From Chloroflexota bacterium (lineage in GTDB: Bacteria; Chloroflexota; Dormibacteria; Dormibacterales; Dormibacteraceae), in NCBI GenBank assembly GCA_005880915.1, contig VBIW01000061.1, forward strand, positions 1 through 32,721: a DNA stretch of 32,721 nt. Direction: 5' to 3'. This document shows positions 16,129 through 22,598 of this stretch, one piece after another. The notes under the pieces are model-generated. The model was not told the DNA's origin. It saw only the letters and a program-made list of their open reading frames with translations, and made no database searches. The position numbers and the translations under genes are program-made. Positions within the stretch are counted from its first letter, which is position 1. Each line of letters begins with the position of its first letter.

Positions 16129-16709
16129 TTCTCGAGCGCGGGCGAGCGGACGATCACGGCGATTCTCGCGTGGGTCACGCGGTGCCCCGCATCGGGCGTG
16201 TCGACTTCGATCCGGAACACAAGGTCGTAGGCCGAACCGGGCGAGGCGAGGCGACGCCACGACGTCTGGAACGGAGCACCGCCTGAGCCCGCGATCGCCA
16301 GAGCTTCGCCCGCGTCGCCCGCGATGAGGGTCCACGACACCACTGGGACCTCACGATCATCGACGAATGCGCGTACCCACAAGGCGACGGGGCGTCCACG
16401 GAGGACCTCGAGGCTGGTGAGCGGCGCGCTGACCGGAAGGAGCGAGATGCCGGGCCGGATCGGCCGCGCCGGCGGGGGCGTGGGCATCGGGGTCGCGACC
16501 GGCCGCGCAGCCTGGCAGCAGGATGACGGGATCGCGCGCGGTGTCGCCGACGGCGATGCTGGCGCTCGAGTGCGGACAGCCGGCGAGGGTGTCCCAGCCG
16601 CGAGGAGACGTGCCAGCTCGGCATCGTCCTGGAAGAACACGATGCTGACCGCCATGAACTTGCCGTCGATGAGCGCGTAGTTCTCTAACTTCGCACCACC
16701 GCTACACAC
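16125..16709 (-). CDS. Unknown protein at head of tad operon, possibly 5'-truncated
   Basis: Up to 194 residues from GTG 16709; ATG 16655 would give 176. A Pro/Ala/Ser/Thr-rich linker (about 45-85, with adjacent cysteines) separates a short N-terminal segment (SIVFFQDDAELARLLAAG) from a C-terminal beta-rich domain (VSWTLIAGDAGEALAI, SAYDLVFRIEVDTPDAG) that looks exported. There is no signal peptide or transmembrane helix at either possible start and no Shine-Dalgarno, unusual for a pilus gene of this shape. GTG 16709 lies inside the 33-bp repeat at 16699-16731, so the original 5' end may have been displaced. Confidence 0.6.
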   Translation of the reverse strand: MCSGGAKLENYALIDGKFMAVSIVFFQDDAELARLLAAGTPSPAVRTRAPASPSATPRAIPSSCCQAARPVATPMPTPPPARPIRPGISLLPVSAPLTSLEVLRGRPVALWVRAFVDDREVPVVSWTLIAGDAGEALAIAGSGGAPFQTSWRRLASPGSAYDLVFRIEVDTPDAGHRVTHARIAVIVRSPALEN

Positions 16710-16731
16710 CCGCGCTGGTGCGGGAGCACGT
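16699..16731. repeat. 33-bp direct repeat, copy 1 (CRISPR-repeat-like)
   Basis: Identical over 33 bp to 18597-18629. Its 29-base core at 16701-16729, read on the minus strand, begins GTGCTCCCGC, has a GC hairpin (CCCGC with GCGGG around a 6-base loop) and ends GTGTAGC, close to the plan of type I-E CRISPR repeats. No further copy lies at 61-base spacing on either side. Confidence 0.85.
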
Positions 16732-16818
16732 TCTCCTGTGATCCGAGACGCTTAGGCGCGCAGCGGAGAAAAGGGATCGGGCCCGTTGATCAGTCGGAGC
16801 CCGAATGACGCTTGGTCG

Positions 16819-16977
16819 CTAAGGAAGGCGCGCGCAGTGCTCACATTGCCGTCTGCCACCTGTGCCATCGACGCGGTAACGCGTTTCGATGTTGTTGCCT
16901 TCGGTGCAACTGCTGTTGTCGTGATAGACCGGCCGATCGCTCGACCGGCTGGAATGCCACGGTCGCATCTTCGCCAT
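16819..16977 (-). CDS. 52-aa Cys/His mini-protein
   Basis: A 52-aa protein from ATG 16977 with the best Shine-Dalgarno in the window: AAAGGAGGTGA at 16994-16984, nine bases from GGAGG to the ATG. The sequence contains VYHDNSSCTEGNNIE at 17-31 and GTGGRRQCEHCARL at 38-51. H19, C24, C45 and C48 could bind a metal, and the GNNIE plus GTGG signature suggests a conserved small family seen in diverse bacteria (from memory, not verified). It is divergent from the DndB-like gene and shares its regulatory region. Function unknown. Confidence 0.75.
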   Translation of the reverse strand: MAKMRPWHSSRSSDRPVYHDNSSCTEGNNIETRYRVDGTGGRRQCEHCARLP

Positions 16978-17035
16978 GTCCTTTCACCTCCTTTCAACGG
17001 CTGGTGGAAGCTCCGTCGTCGGCGCGATGGTACCA

Positions 17036-17110
17036 CCTAGCTCGGACGGCGGTAAGTAAGGCCAGTGCTTATGGGCGTCCTAGCTCGGCCTTGACAACTG
17101 CCTAGCTAGG
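17036..17110. promoter_or_regulatory. Three operator-like 10-mers between divergent genes
   Basis: CCTAGCTCGG at 17036-17045, CCTAGCTCGG at 17079-17088 and CCTAGCTAGG at 17101-17110. Starts are 43 and 22 bases apart, about four and two helical turns. The third copy is a perfect palindrome lying between the -35 and -10 of the rightward promoter, where bound protein would block polymerase. The regulator is unknown; the DndB-like product is the obvious candidate. Confidence 0.6.
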
Positions 17111-17120
17111 TGCGCATAGT
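17091..17120 (+). promoter_or_regulatory. Sigma70-type promoter of the DGQHR gene
   Basis: Consensus TTGACA (17091-17096), 18-base spacer, CATAGT (17115-17120). This yields a leader of about 40 bases and a GGAG Shine-Dalgarno (17154-17157) nine bases before ATG 17167. Confidence 0.75.
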
Positions 17121-17166
17121 GACCGCGATAACGACGCCCGCATTGGGATGACTGGAGACCAAAGTC

Positions 17167-18246
17167 ATGGCAACAGCACTCGCTACAGCGCCGCGCATCA
17201 AGCCTCGCGCCGGTTTTAGCCTGCCTGCGATTCGGGGACGGCAGGGGGGCCGGACGATGTATCTCGTGCTTCCGACGCTCAGGGTCGTCAACAACACGAT
17301 GAGCCCTGACATGGAGCCTGAACTCGAGAAATCACAGCGTTCGTTCGATCCAGCGCACTCAAAGGGAATTACGCAGTACCTCGTGCAGAACCCCGGCGAC
17401 TACGTCCTCGGTGCGATCCAGTATGCCGTTGACACAGAAGGCGAATTCGAAGAGATCGAGGACGGCTCAAATATGGGGATGCTCTATCTCCCGCTTGAGG
17501 CCACCCTCCGATCGATTGACGGCCAGCACCGACGGCGCGCAATCCCCGAAGCCCTGTCGCAGGACGCGAAGCTCGACAACGACCACCTGGCCGTTCTGGT
17601 CTACGTCGAACCCGAGCTCGAAAAGCGCAAGCAGATGTTCTCCGACATCAACTGGAATCAGCGAGCTGTACCTAAGTCAGTCAACGTTGGCTTCAACATC
17701 CGCGATCCATTTGCACACGCTGTCAACGAGTTCCTAGCCGCCCATCCCGAGCTCGATGAACGAGTCGAGAAGCAGAAGTCCTCGGTGCGTCGGGGCACTG
17801 ACAAGATCTACACACTGGGCGCTCTTTACGACGCGCTTCGTCGGTACATCGTTGGTGCAGAGGGTCGTGTCCGCGATCCCGGCAAGTTCCAATGGCAGTA
17901 CTTGAAGGACCGCGCCAACGAGCTATTCAGCTTCGTGTTCGCACGTCCGGAGCTCGAGGAGGCCCTCAAAGATCCTTCGGTCACGGAAGATAAGCGCGTT
18001 GAGAGCATCTTGCTCAACGGAACGACGCTCAAGATGGTGGCGGCTGCGCTGTACACAGTTCAGCAGAAGGACAAGAGCAAGACACTGAAGGCGCTCGCGC
18101 CGAAGTTCGCGGAAGTCGACTTCCGCCCTTCTGCGGAGATGTGGCAGCGCTCAGGCTTCGTAGCTCTCGGTAAGACAACGCCGAGCGCACGCAACCAGGA
18201 GGTCAGGGCTGCGATGAACGAGCTGGTCGCTGAGCTCACGTCGTAG
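17167..18246 (+). CDS. Orphan DndB-like DGQHR-domain protein
   Basis: A 359-aa protein. The diagnostic RSIDGQHRRRAI at 115-126 gives the DGQHR motif (D118-R122), and MFSDINWNQRAVPKSV at 157-172 is the second conserved block of the DndB/DGQHR family. In dnd phosphorothioation loci DndB is a DNA-binding transcriptional regulator; DGQHR proteins also occur alone on mobile elements with unknown roles. No dndA, C, D or E gene is visible. It is divergent from the 52-aa Cys/His gene and has a consensus promoter with an operator-like palindrome in the spacer, consistent with autoregulation (inference). G+C is visibly lower than in the tad genes. Confidence 0.88.
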   Translation: MATALATAPRIKPRAGFSLPAIRGRQGGRTMYLVLPTLRVVNNTMSPDMEPELEKSQRSFDPAHSKGITQYLVQNPGDYVLGAIQYAVDTEGEFEEIEDGSNMGMLYLPLEATLRSIDGQHRRRAIPEALSQDAKLDNDHLAVLVYVEPELEKRKQMFSDINWNQRAVPKSVNVGFNIRDPFAHAVNEFLAAHPELDERVEKQKSSVRRGTDKIYTLGALYDALRRYIVGAEGRVRDPGKFQWQYLKDRANELFSFVFARPELEEALKDPSVTEDKRVESILLNGTTLKMVAAALYTVQQKDKSKTLKALAPKFAEVDFRPSAEMWQRSGFVALGKTTPSARNQEVRAAMNELVAELTS

Positions 18247-18253
18247 GCATCGG

Positions 18254-18290
18254 GAACTGAGAGCGCGCCAGGATTGGGCGCTCTCAGTTC
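18254..18290 (+). terminator. Strong hairpin after the DGQHR gene
   Basis: A perfect 13-bp stem (18254-18266 with 18278-18290) around an 11-base loop, starting 8 bases after the stop. No T-run follows, so it may end transcription with help from Rho or protect the mRNA 3' end. Confidence 0.6.
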
Positions 18291-18596
18291 GTGTCCGACT
18301 CGAGGCGGCGCGTAGCCGGACGCGTCATGCGGGTTCCAGCCGCCTTGGCCTACACCTGCGCCGCGGCCGCGCCCGCCTCGGTAACCATATCGGCCGGCAC
18401 TTGCAGTGCGAGCCTGGTGAAGCCGTTTCGCATGCCACGCGCCAGCAAAGCGCGCCGCCATCGTTCCCACCGTCACCAAGGGCGTCGTTGTCTCTCTCGC
18501 TAGCGGTCGGCCACGCCTGCACATCACCTACTTTCGGCGCCCGGCAGCGGCTATAACCGGTGTAGCGAGCACCACTTCTTCGTGGAGCGTTTTACC
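18291..18596. other. 306-bp stretch with no convincing gene
   Basis: Short open frames exist on both strands but have no Shine-Dalgarno, no TANNNT box and unnatural Arg/Ala-rich composition. I see no RNA gene or repeat other than the direct repeat that starts at 18597. It may be decayed coding sequence. Confidence 0.5.
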
Positions 18597-18629
18597 CCGC
18601 TACACACCCGCGCTGGTGCGGGAGCACGT
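18597..18629. repeat. 33-bp direct repeat, copy 2 (CRISPR-repeat-like)
   Basis: Perfect copy of 16699-16731 in the same orientation. Flanking sequences of the two copies are unrelated. The cassette between them is about 1.87 kb. Confidence 0.85.
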
Positions 18630-18695
18630 CGTCTTTCTAGCAGCAGAACCCTCCCGTTAAGGGCGCCGCAGTCAAACCGCCGGTTGGCTATTGTT

Positions 18696-18722
18696 GAACT
18701 CCAAACGGAGGCGGGCGAGTTC
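18696..18722 (+). promoter_or_regulatory. Hairpin presenting the kwaA ribosome binding site in its loop
   Basis: GAACTC (18696-18701) pairs with GAGTTC (18717-18722); the 15-base loop contains CGGAGGCGGG, the kwaA Shine-Dalgarno. Its 13-base distance to ATG 18725 would shorten when the stem forms. Confidence 0.35.
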
Positions 18723-18724
18723 CG

Positions 18725-19243
18725 ATGTGGCGAGGTTGGGTGGGTGGAGTCTTTTTCCTCGGCTCATATACACCGCTGTGGCTGATTCTCGGGATCAGAC
18801 AGTGGAACGCGACGCGCGAAATTGCGGAGCTTCTGCTGGTTGTCGCGGTCGTGTCAGCCGTCGCCATGTGGGGAATCATCGCGTTCACTCGTCGATCGAT
18901 CGCCAGCATCCCGGTTCGGATTACCGCCGTGTCGTCGCGCGAGAGCGACGCCGTTGCCTACCTCGTCACCTACATCCTTCCGTTGATTGACGTGCCCTTC
19001 ACTGATGTCACAAAGGCGGCGTCGTTGCTGGTGTTGCTCGTCGTAACGGGGTTCATCTACTTGAATTCGTGCATGTTTTTCGTCAACCCCTTGCTGAGCA
19101 TCTTCGGCTACCACCTCTTTGAGATACAGACGGATTCGGGCGAAACCCAGATTCTGCTTTCGCGCGTCCGTCACCACCGAGTCGGATCAGAGGTTCAAGC
19201 GATCCGTCTGGCCGACTACGTTCTGCTGGAGGCAACAGCGTGA
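18725..19243 (+). CDS. kwaA: Kiwa-like membrane protein KwaA
   Basis: A 172-aa protein with four predicted membrane helices at about 5-25, 37-60, 78-95 and 99-122 and a cytoplasmic C-terminal tail with short charged strands. Kiwa anti-phage systems consist of a four-helix membrane protein (KwaA), which senses infection at the envelope, and a DUF4868 effector (KwaB). The downstream neighbour is DUF4868-like and overlaps by 4 bases (GTGA), which is the basis for this call, as KwaA sequences diverge widely. GGAGG precedes ATG 18725 by 13 bases. Confidence 0.75.
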   Translation: MWRGWVGGVFFLGSYTPLWLILGIRQWNATREIAELLLVVAVVSAVAMWGIIAFTRRSIASIPVRITAVSSRESDAVAYLVTYILPLIDVPFTDVTKAASLLVLLVVTGFIYLNSCMFFVNPLLSIFGYHLFEIQTDSGETQILLSRVRHHRVGSEVQAIRLADYVLLEATA

Positions 19244-20184
19244 CAGCGGAGGAGTCGTTTGACGCGCTGCGCAAGATGAGCGGGCTGCGCGCGGACTCCA
19301 TGGCACTTGCCGCCCGTTTCGAACGCGCAAACGGTGATGTCTACCGGTTTGGACATGCTGCCATCGGGACGAACGTGCAGAACGAACTAACTCGTGACGT
19401 CAACCGTTTCATTAAGTCAGAGATTGCAGATGCGGAGCTACGGCCATATGCGCCGGGATATCTACCAGGTCCCGGAGAGATCGTCTATCTCAGTCTTGAA
19501 GAGAATTCCACTGTCGCGGACCTCATCGGACCTGTGCGCCGTCCGGCGGGTCTTGGACACTTCGACCTTACAGAGGAGTTCATAAACAACCTGCGTTTCT
19601 TCGGCATCAACGCTAGTGGTGCGAAGTCGCGTGTGCTCTTCCTTGGCAGTTACTCCGCAAAACAGGAGTTGACGCGCTCGGGGCTCCTTCCGCTGATATT
19701 CGAAGGCGGCACGTTCAACAAGGTCAGACGAACGACTTTTCTCTTTGACGATAAGTACGACTGTGTCGACTTCGACGGGTACATCTTCATTCGATCAGTC
19801 ACAGCGTTCCAGCGGATGTTCGACTTTCTCGCACAACTGCAGGCAGCAGCGCAGAAGGTGCTCGCCCTAGTGAATCAACAGATACCCATAGAGAACTTCG
19901 ACAAGATGAAGACCCTGTGTTCTCGAATGCCCGCGATGGCCACCAAGCTCGCGAACATCGAGAAGCGGACATATCTCAAGACCCTGACGATGGCCGACTG
20001 CGAGAGGGTGATCAAGGAGTACGGCCTCAAGATTGAAGTGGTGAACGTCGCGGGGGTGAAGAAGCTGAAGTTCGAGTCTGACCCGCAAAGACGCTGGCTC
20101 ATCATCCGACTGCTGGACGATGCTTTCCTACGTTCGACCATGACAGAGGCGAAATACGAGGCCAACTCGAAGGTCGAACGATGA
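19240..20184 (+). CDS. kwaB: Kiwa-like DUF4868 protein KwaB
   Basis: A 314-aa protein, the same size as characterised KwaB. The C-terminal half has the DUF4868 pattern: KYDCVDFDGYIFIRSVTAFQ at about 171-190, QQIPIENFDKMKTLC at about 214-228, KRTYLKTLTMADCERVIKEY at about 246-265, and near the end RRWLIIRLLDDAFLRSTMT followed by KYEANSK. In Kiwa, KwaB binds DNA and, with KwaA, blocks phage DNA replication and late expression. GTG 19240 overlaps the kwaA stop. The pair sits alone between a DGQHR cassette and an Mrr-like nuclease, as expected in a defence island. Confidence 0.85.
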   Translation: MTAEESFDALRKMSGLRADSMALAARFERANGDVYRFGHAAIGTNVQNELTRDVNRFIKSEIADAELRPYAPGYLPGPGEIVYLSLEENSTVADLIGPVRRPAGLGHFDLTEEFINNLRFFGINASGAKSRVLFLGSYSAKQELTRSGLLPLIFEGGTFNKVRRTTFLFDDKYDCVDFDGYIFIRSVTAFQRMFDFLAQLQAAAQKVLALVNQQIPIENFDKMKTLCSRMPAMATKLANIEKRTYLKTLTMADCERVIKEYGLKIEVVNVAGVKKLKFESDPQRRWLIIRLLDDAFLRSTMTEAKYEANSKVER

Positions 20185-20203
20185 GCGGCCCTCGCGTCGG
20201 GCG

Positions 20204-20226
20204 GCAGTCGACTGCTACTAATTAGT
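20204..20226. repeat. Two adjacent palindromes between convergent genes
   Basis: GCAGTCGACTGC (20204-20215) and ACTAATTAGT (20217-20226) are both perfect palindromes in the 54-bp gap between convergent genes. They may be protein-binding sites or part of a bidirectional terminator. Confidence 0.45.
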
Positions 20227-20238
20227 TCCCTGAAGGCA

Positions 20239-20442
20239 TCAAAGCCTGCGAGGTTTCGGGCGATCGGCGATTTCGCAGATGTCGCAGTCAGCGGCGAAGA
20301 ATGTGTGGATGAAGCAACCTTTCGCCAGGTGCGCTCGGCCTAGCGGCGCGACGGTCTTCGGGCCGCGCGTGGCGTCCGACATCACGGCGTACTTCGAACG
20401 GAACATTTCACGCTCGTAGTCGCCTGCGGTCTTCTTGGTCAA
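20239..20442 (-). CDS. 67-aa protein coupled to the Mrr-like gene, unknown
   Basis: A 67-aa protein from TTG 20442, which overlaps the upstream nuclease stop as TTGA (4 bases); this coupling is the main reason to accept it. Basic, with a C-terminal CFIHTFFAADCDICEIAD segment containing three cysteines and a histidine that could bind metal. Not recognised. It may be a partner or inhibitor of the nuclease (inference from context). Confidence 0.6.
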   Translation of the reverse strand: MTKKTAGDYEREMFRSKYAVMSDATRGPKTVAPLGRAHLAKGCFIHTFFAADCDICEIADRPKPRRL

Positions 20443-21980
20443 GCCGACCTCCCGACCGTGCCAGGCTCTTGCCGTTGTCGAAAGCGATATCGATACCGCG
20501 CGAACTTGCTCGCGCCGCTGTCAGTAAACAGTGCGTGGCCCCAAGCAAGGGGCAGTTCGATGATCTGCCTCCAACCTTGCTCGCCCTGCTCGACGCTTCT
20601 TTCGATGGCAACAACGCGGCCGGGAACTGCTGGCTGGTCCTTTGGAACTGCGAGATACAGCAGCGCCTTCAAGTCGGGCTGAGGACCAGAACTCTTCGCG
20701 GGATCCGGAAGGAGATGGTCGCACTTGCAGCTCGCGACACAGGAGAGACGCATGCGGTTCGGAGAGAAGGTCGCCAGACGGTGGTTCTGCGCGGCGTGCC
20801 GACAGCTGAGGCAAGTGGGGCCTCGTCGCGCCTCCTCGTGCCTATAGGAACGTGTCCCCCAAACAGTGGTCAGGGCAAGGAGGATTGGAAGCGGGGCGAG
20901 GACAAGATCGAGCCTGTGCGTTGTGAACCAAAGAACAAGGGCCAATACGACCAGGCCGAAGACCCATGTTTCCAAGCCGTGACGTAGGCCGCGCAGCATT
21001 GCCTGGTTACGCGTCGCCAGCGGCAATTGCGCGAACTGTGGGGTCGACGGACTGTTCTTCAGTCGGAGTGCGTTCTGTGGTGTCGGCCACACGACGCGAG
21101 GAAGGCTAGTTCCACCCTCGCTGGCAGCCAAGCGCGATGGCTCTGCCGGCCTCTCTGGGTCGAACATTGAGCGGTCGAGCGCTGCCAGATCGTTTGGTCC
21201 GAGGAGGCGGACAGGTTGACCTTTGGCGCTCGTACGTGCCGCCTGAGTGAAGCCGCTTGTTGACACAAGGAAGCCCATGACGGCTCCTCGAAGAAGAGCG
21301 GTACCGAGTAGCTCCCGCACCGGGCCGGGACCTACTGGCGACGTAAACCTCTTGCACTGCACGATGTAGAGCCTCTCCAAGTAAGTGAACTCGGCATCGA
21401 CCCCGCCGTCGCCGGTCTTTCCCGTGTGCCGTGCTTTGGCGCCAACGGACTCGAACTGTGACGTCACCAGACGCTCAAAAGCGCTCGGCGACAGCTCCAT
21501 CAAGCCCTTTGGTCCAAGATGCTGCTGCCAGTTTCTGAACGCCAGGGTTGCCTGGTCCCAAATCTCCCGCACCTGAAGTTCAAGTAAGCGTGCCCTCTCA
21601 TCGTCTGCCAGGGAGATCGCGACGTAGGTCCCGGCCGAACGCTGGAAGTACAAAGCCGTCGTCCCGGGTTTGTCCTTCACGGCACTGAGGCCCAGGTTTG
21701 AAAACTCCGTCAGTGGAGCTTTTAGGTAAGCGTGGAATTTCGCGGTTGTGTAGGTCGGCCTTCCGAAGACCACGTACTCCGGATCAATTCCCTCAGCGAT
21801 TTCGTCGAGAGCTACGTGGTCTCGCTGTCGTGGCGGAAAACCGATAGAGACCCGATCGCCGGCATAGCAAGCCAGACCAGAGAGGTGGCTACCGGCGCCG
21901 ATCACCCAAACGTTCGCTGTTGGCCAACTTGCCACGATCGGCGGCAGACCAGTCCGCGAGTACCGACCAGTTCCACTCAT
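20439..21980 (-). CDS. Mrr-type restriction endonuclease with membrane segment
   Basis: A 513-aa protein. Residues 162-250 are an Mrr_cat (PD-(D/E)xK) domain: LSPSAFERLVTSQFESVGA, then TGKTGDGGVDAEFTY with the catalytic Asp, YIVQCKRF with the QxK core, and GFLVSTSGFTQAA. The N-terminal 150 residues are unrecognised. After the nuclease comes a variable linker, two hydrophobic helices at about 338-375, and a C-terminal region with spaced cysteines (CLSC, then CVASCKC) that may bind zinc. Mrr enzymes cut modified or foreign DNA; membrane tethering suggests action at the site of DNA entry. ATG 21980 is the only start between a TAG upstream and the conserved frame. Confidence 0.83.
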   Translation of the reverse strand: MSGTGRYSRTGLPPIVASWPTANVWVIGAGSHLSGLACYAGDRVSIGFPPRQRDHVALDEIAEGIDPEYVVFGRPTYTTAKFHAYLKAPLTEFSNLGLSAVKDKPGTTALYFQRSAGTYVAISLADDERARLLELQVREIWDQATLAFRNWQQHLGPKGLMELSPSAFERLVTSQFESVGAKARHTGKTGDGGVDAEFTYLERLYIVQCKRFTSPVGPGPVRELLGTALLRGAVMGFLVSTSGFTQAARTSAKGQPVRLLGPNDLAALDRSMFDPERPAEPSRLAASEGGTSLPRVVWPTPQNALRLKNSPSTPQFAQLPLATRNQAMLRGLRHGLETWVFGLVVLALVLWFTTHRLDLVLAPLPILLALTTVWGTRSYRHEEARRGPTCLSCRHAAQNHRLATFSPNRMRLSCVASCKCDHLLPDPAKSSGPQPDLKALLYLAVPKDQPAVPGRVVAIERSVEQGEQGWRQIIELPLAWGHALFTDSGASKFARYRYRFRQRQEPGTVGRSA

Positions 21981-22181
21981 CGCCCGTGGCCGGATGATTT
22001 CTCTGATCCGACCGAGCCACGACTAATACATGGGAGCGTTTCGATCCTGCCCTTCCACCCGCCACCTCGCGGCTGAAGGCTACCTCGGGCGCATCGGGTA
22101 TCAGCGTCCGCACCGGTTCAGTTCAGTTCTGGAGGCCACCCGGGATATCGAAAACCGCATGTTTGGGCGTGCTCGCGGGCG
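21981..22181. other. Intergenic region between divergent nuclease and zinc-protein genes
   Basis: About 200 bp without a supported gene. An open frame on the minus strand (22113-21889) overlaps the nuclease start in another frame and lacks a start signal, so I leave it out. It should hold the nuclease promoter, but no clear hexamers are seen. Confidence 0.4.
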
Positions 22182-22187
22182 TAGACT
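22182..22187 (+). promoter_or_regulatory. -10 element (TAGACT) for leaderless gene
   Basis: TAGACT ends 6 bases before GTG 22194 and is identical to the hexamer at 6754-6759. Confidence 0.45.
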
Positions 22188-22193
22188 TTGATC

Positions 22194-22376
22194 GTGGAAC
22201 GGTTTCGGCGCGGGAAGCGCGGAATCGCGTGGCACTGTCCCGCCTGCGGGACCGTCAGCCGACACAAGCCGGTGCGCGGCATTAGCGGAGCTGATCCGGC
22301 GACCTTTTGGCCCATGTGCCGAAGCGAGTCGTGTCCTAGGCCCGGAACATTTCTGAGACCGGGAGCCCAAACCTAG
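22194..22376 (+). CDS. 60-aa zinc-ribbon-like mini-protein
   Basis: A 60-aa protein from GTG 22194. CPACG at about 15-19 and MCRSESCPRPG in the C-terminal third give four cysteines in two pairs, as in a zinc ribbon, with a basic N-terminus (ERFRRGKRG). No Shine-Dalgarno; TAGACT 6 bases upstream suggests a leaderless mRNA, which selects this GTG over the TTG at 22188. Its TAG stop overlaps the stop of the convergent next gene in a shared CTAG. Confidence 0.6.
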   Translation: MERFRRGKRGIAWHCPACGTVSRHKPVRGISGADPATFWPMCRSESCPRPGTFLRPGAQT

Positions 22377-22579
22377 TCGCCGACCCAGAGCCGGTAGCCA
22401 TCGTTCGCAGGGTCGATCACCTCGCGCGCCTCGTAGACCGTGTGGCAGCCCTTGCCAAGGCAGAGGAGCTTGCCGTTGCGAAGGACCCGCATCTTCCGCA
22501 CGACCCAGCGGCCACCGAATTCGCAATCAGAGTTCGTGCAGCGCCGCGCGCCCTTAGTACCTGGGGAGACCTCTTCCAC
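22373..22579 (-). CDS. 68-aa zinc-ribbon mini-protein
   Basis: A 68-aa protein from GTG 22579. CTNSDCEFGGRW at 14-25 and CLGKGCHTVYEAREV at 40-54 supply two C-x4-C knuckles, a zinc-ribbon arrangement. The two halves flank a basic strand (VVRKMRVLRNGK). A TAGCGT box 8 bases upstream suggests a leaderless start. It is divergent from the PD-(D/E)xK-like gene with only 19 bases between start codons and convergent with the previous zinc mini-protein. Function unknown. Confidence 0.65.
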   Translation of the reverse strand: MEEVSPGTKGARRCTNSDCEFGGRWVVRKMRVLRNGKLLCLGKGCHTVYEAREVIDPANDGYRLWVGD

Positions 22580-22586
22580 CGCCGCC

Positions 22587-22593
22587 TACGCTA
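22587..22593. promoter_or_regulatory. Bidirectional -10 (TACGCTA)
   Basis: Rightward TACGCT (22587-22592) lies 6 bases before GTG 22599. Leftward TAGCGT (22593-22588) lies 8 bases before GTG 22579. Seven base pairs thus provide a TANNNT hexamer to each strand. Confidence 0.55.
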
Positions 22594-22598
22594 CGGCC

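Noticed and set aside
16640..16800. A CRISPR array around the first 33-bp repeat
   Set aside because: No second repeat occurs at the 61-base spacing expected for 29-base repeats with 32-base spacers, and no cas genes are present; only solitary copies exist.
16752..17036. A 94-aa leftward protein in the divergent region
   Set aside because: It lies in another frame over the 52-aa gene, which has the perfect Shine-Dalgarno and a conserved Cys/His pattern.
17167..18246. A full dnd phosphorothioation locus
   Set aside because: Only the DndB-like DGQHR gene is present; none of dndA, C, D, E or the FGH restriction genes is visible.
18060..18527. A 155-aa leftward protein after the DGQHR gene
   Set aside because: It overlaps the DGQHR 3' end and the 13-bp hairpin, and lacks any start signal or recognisable motif.
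21889..22113. A 74-aa leftward protein upstream of the Mrr-like gene
   Set aside because: It overlaps the nuclease 5' end in a different frame and has no start signal.
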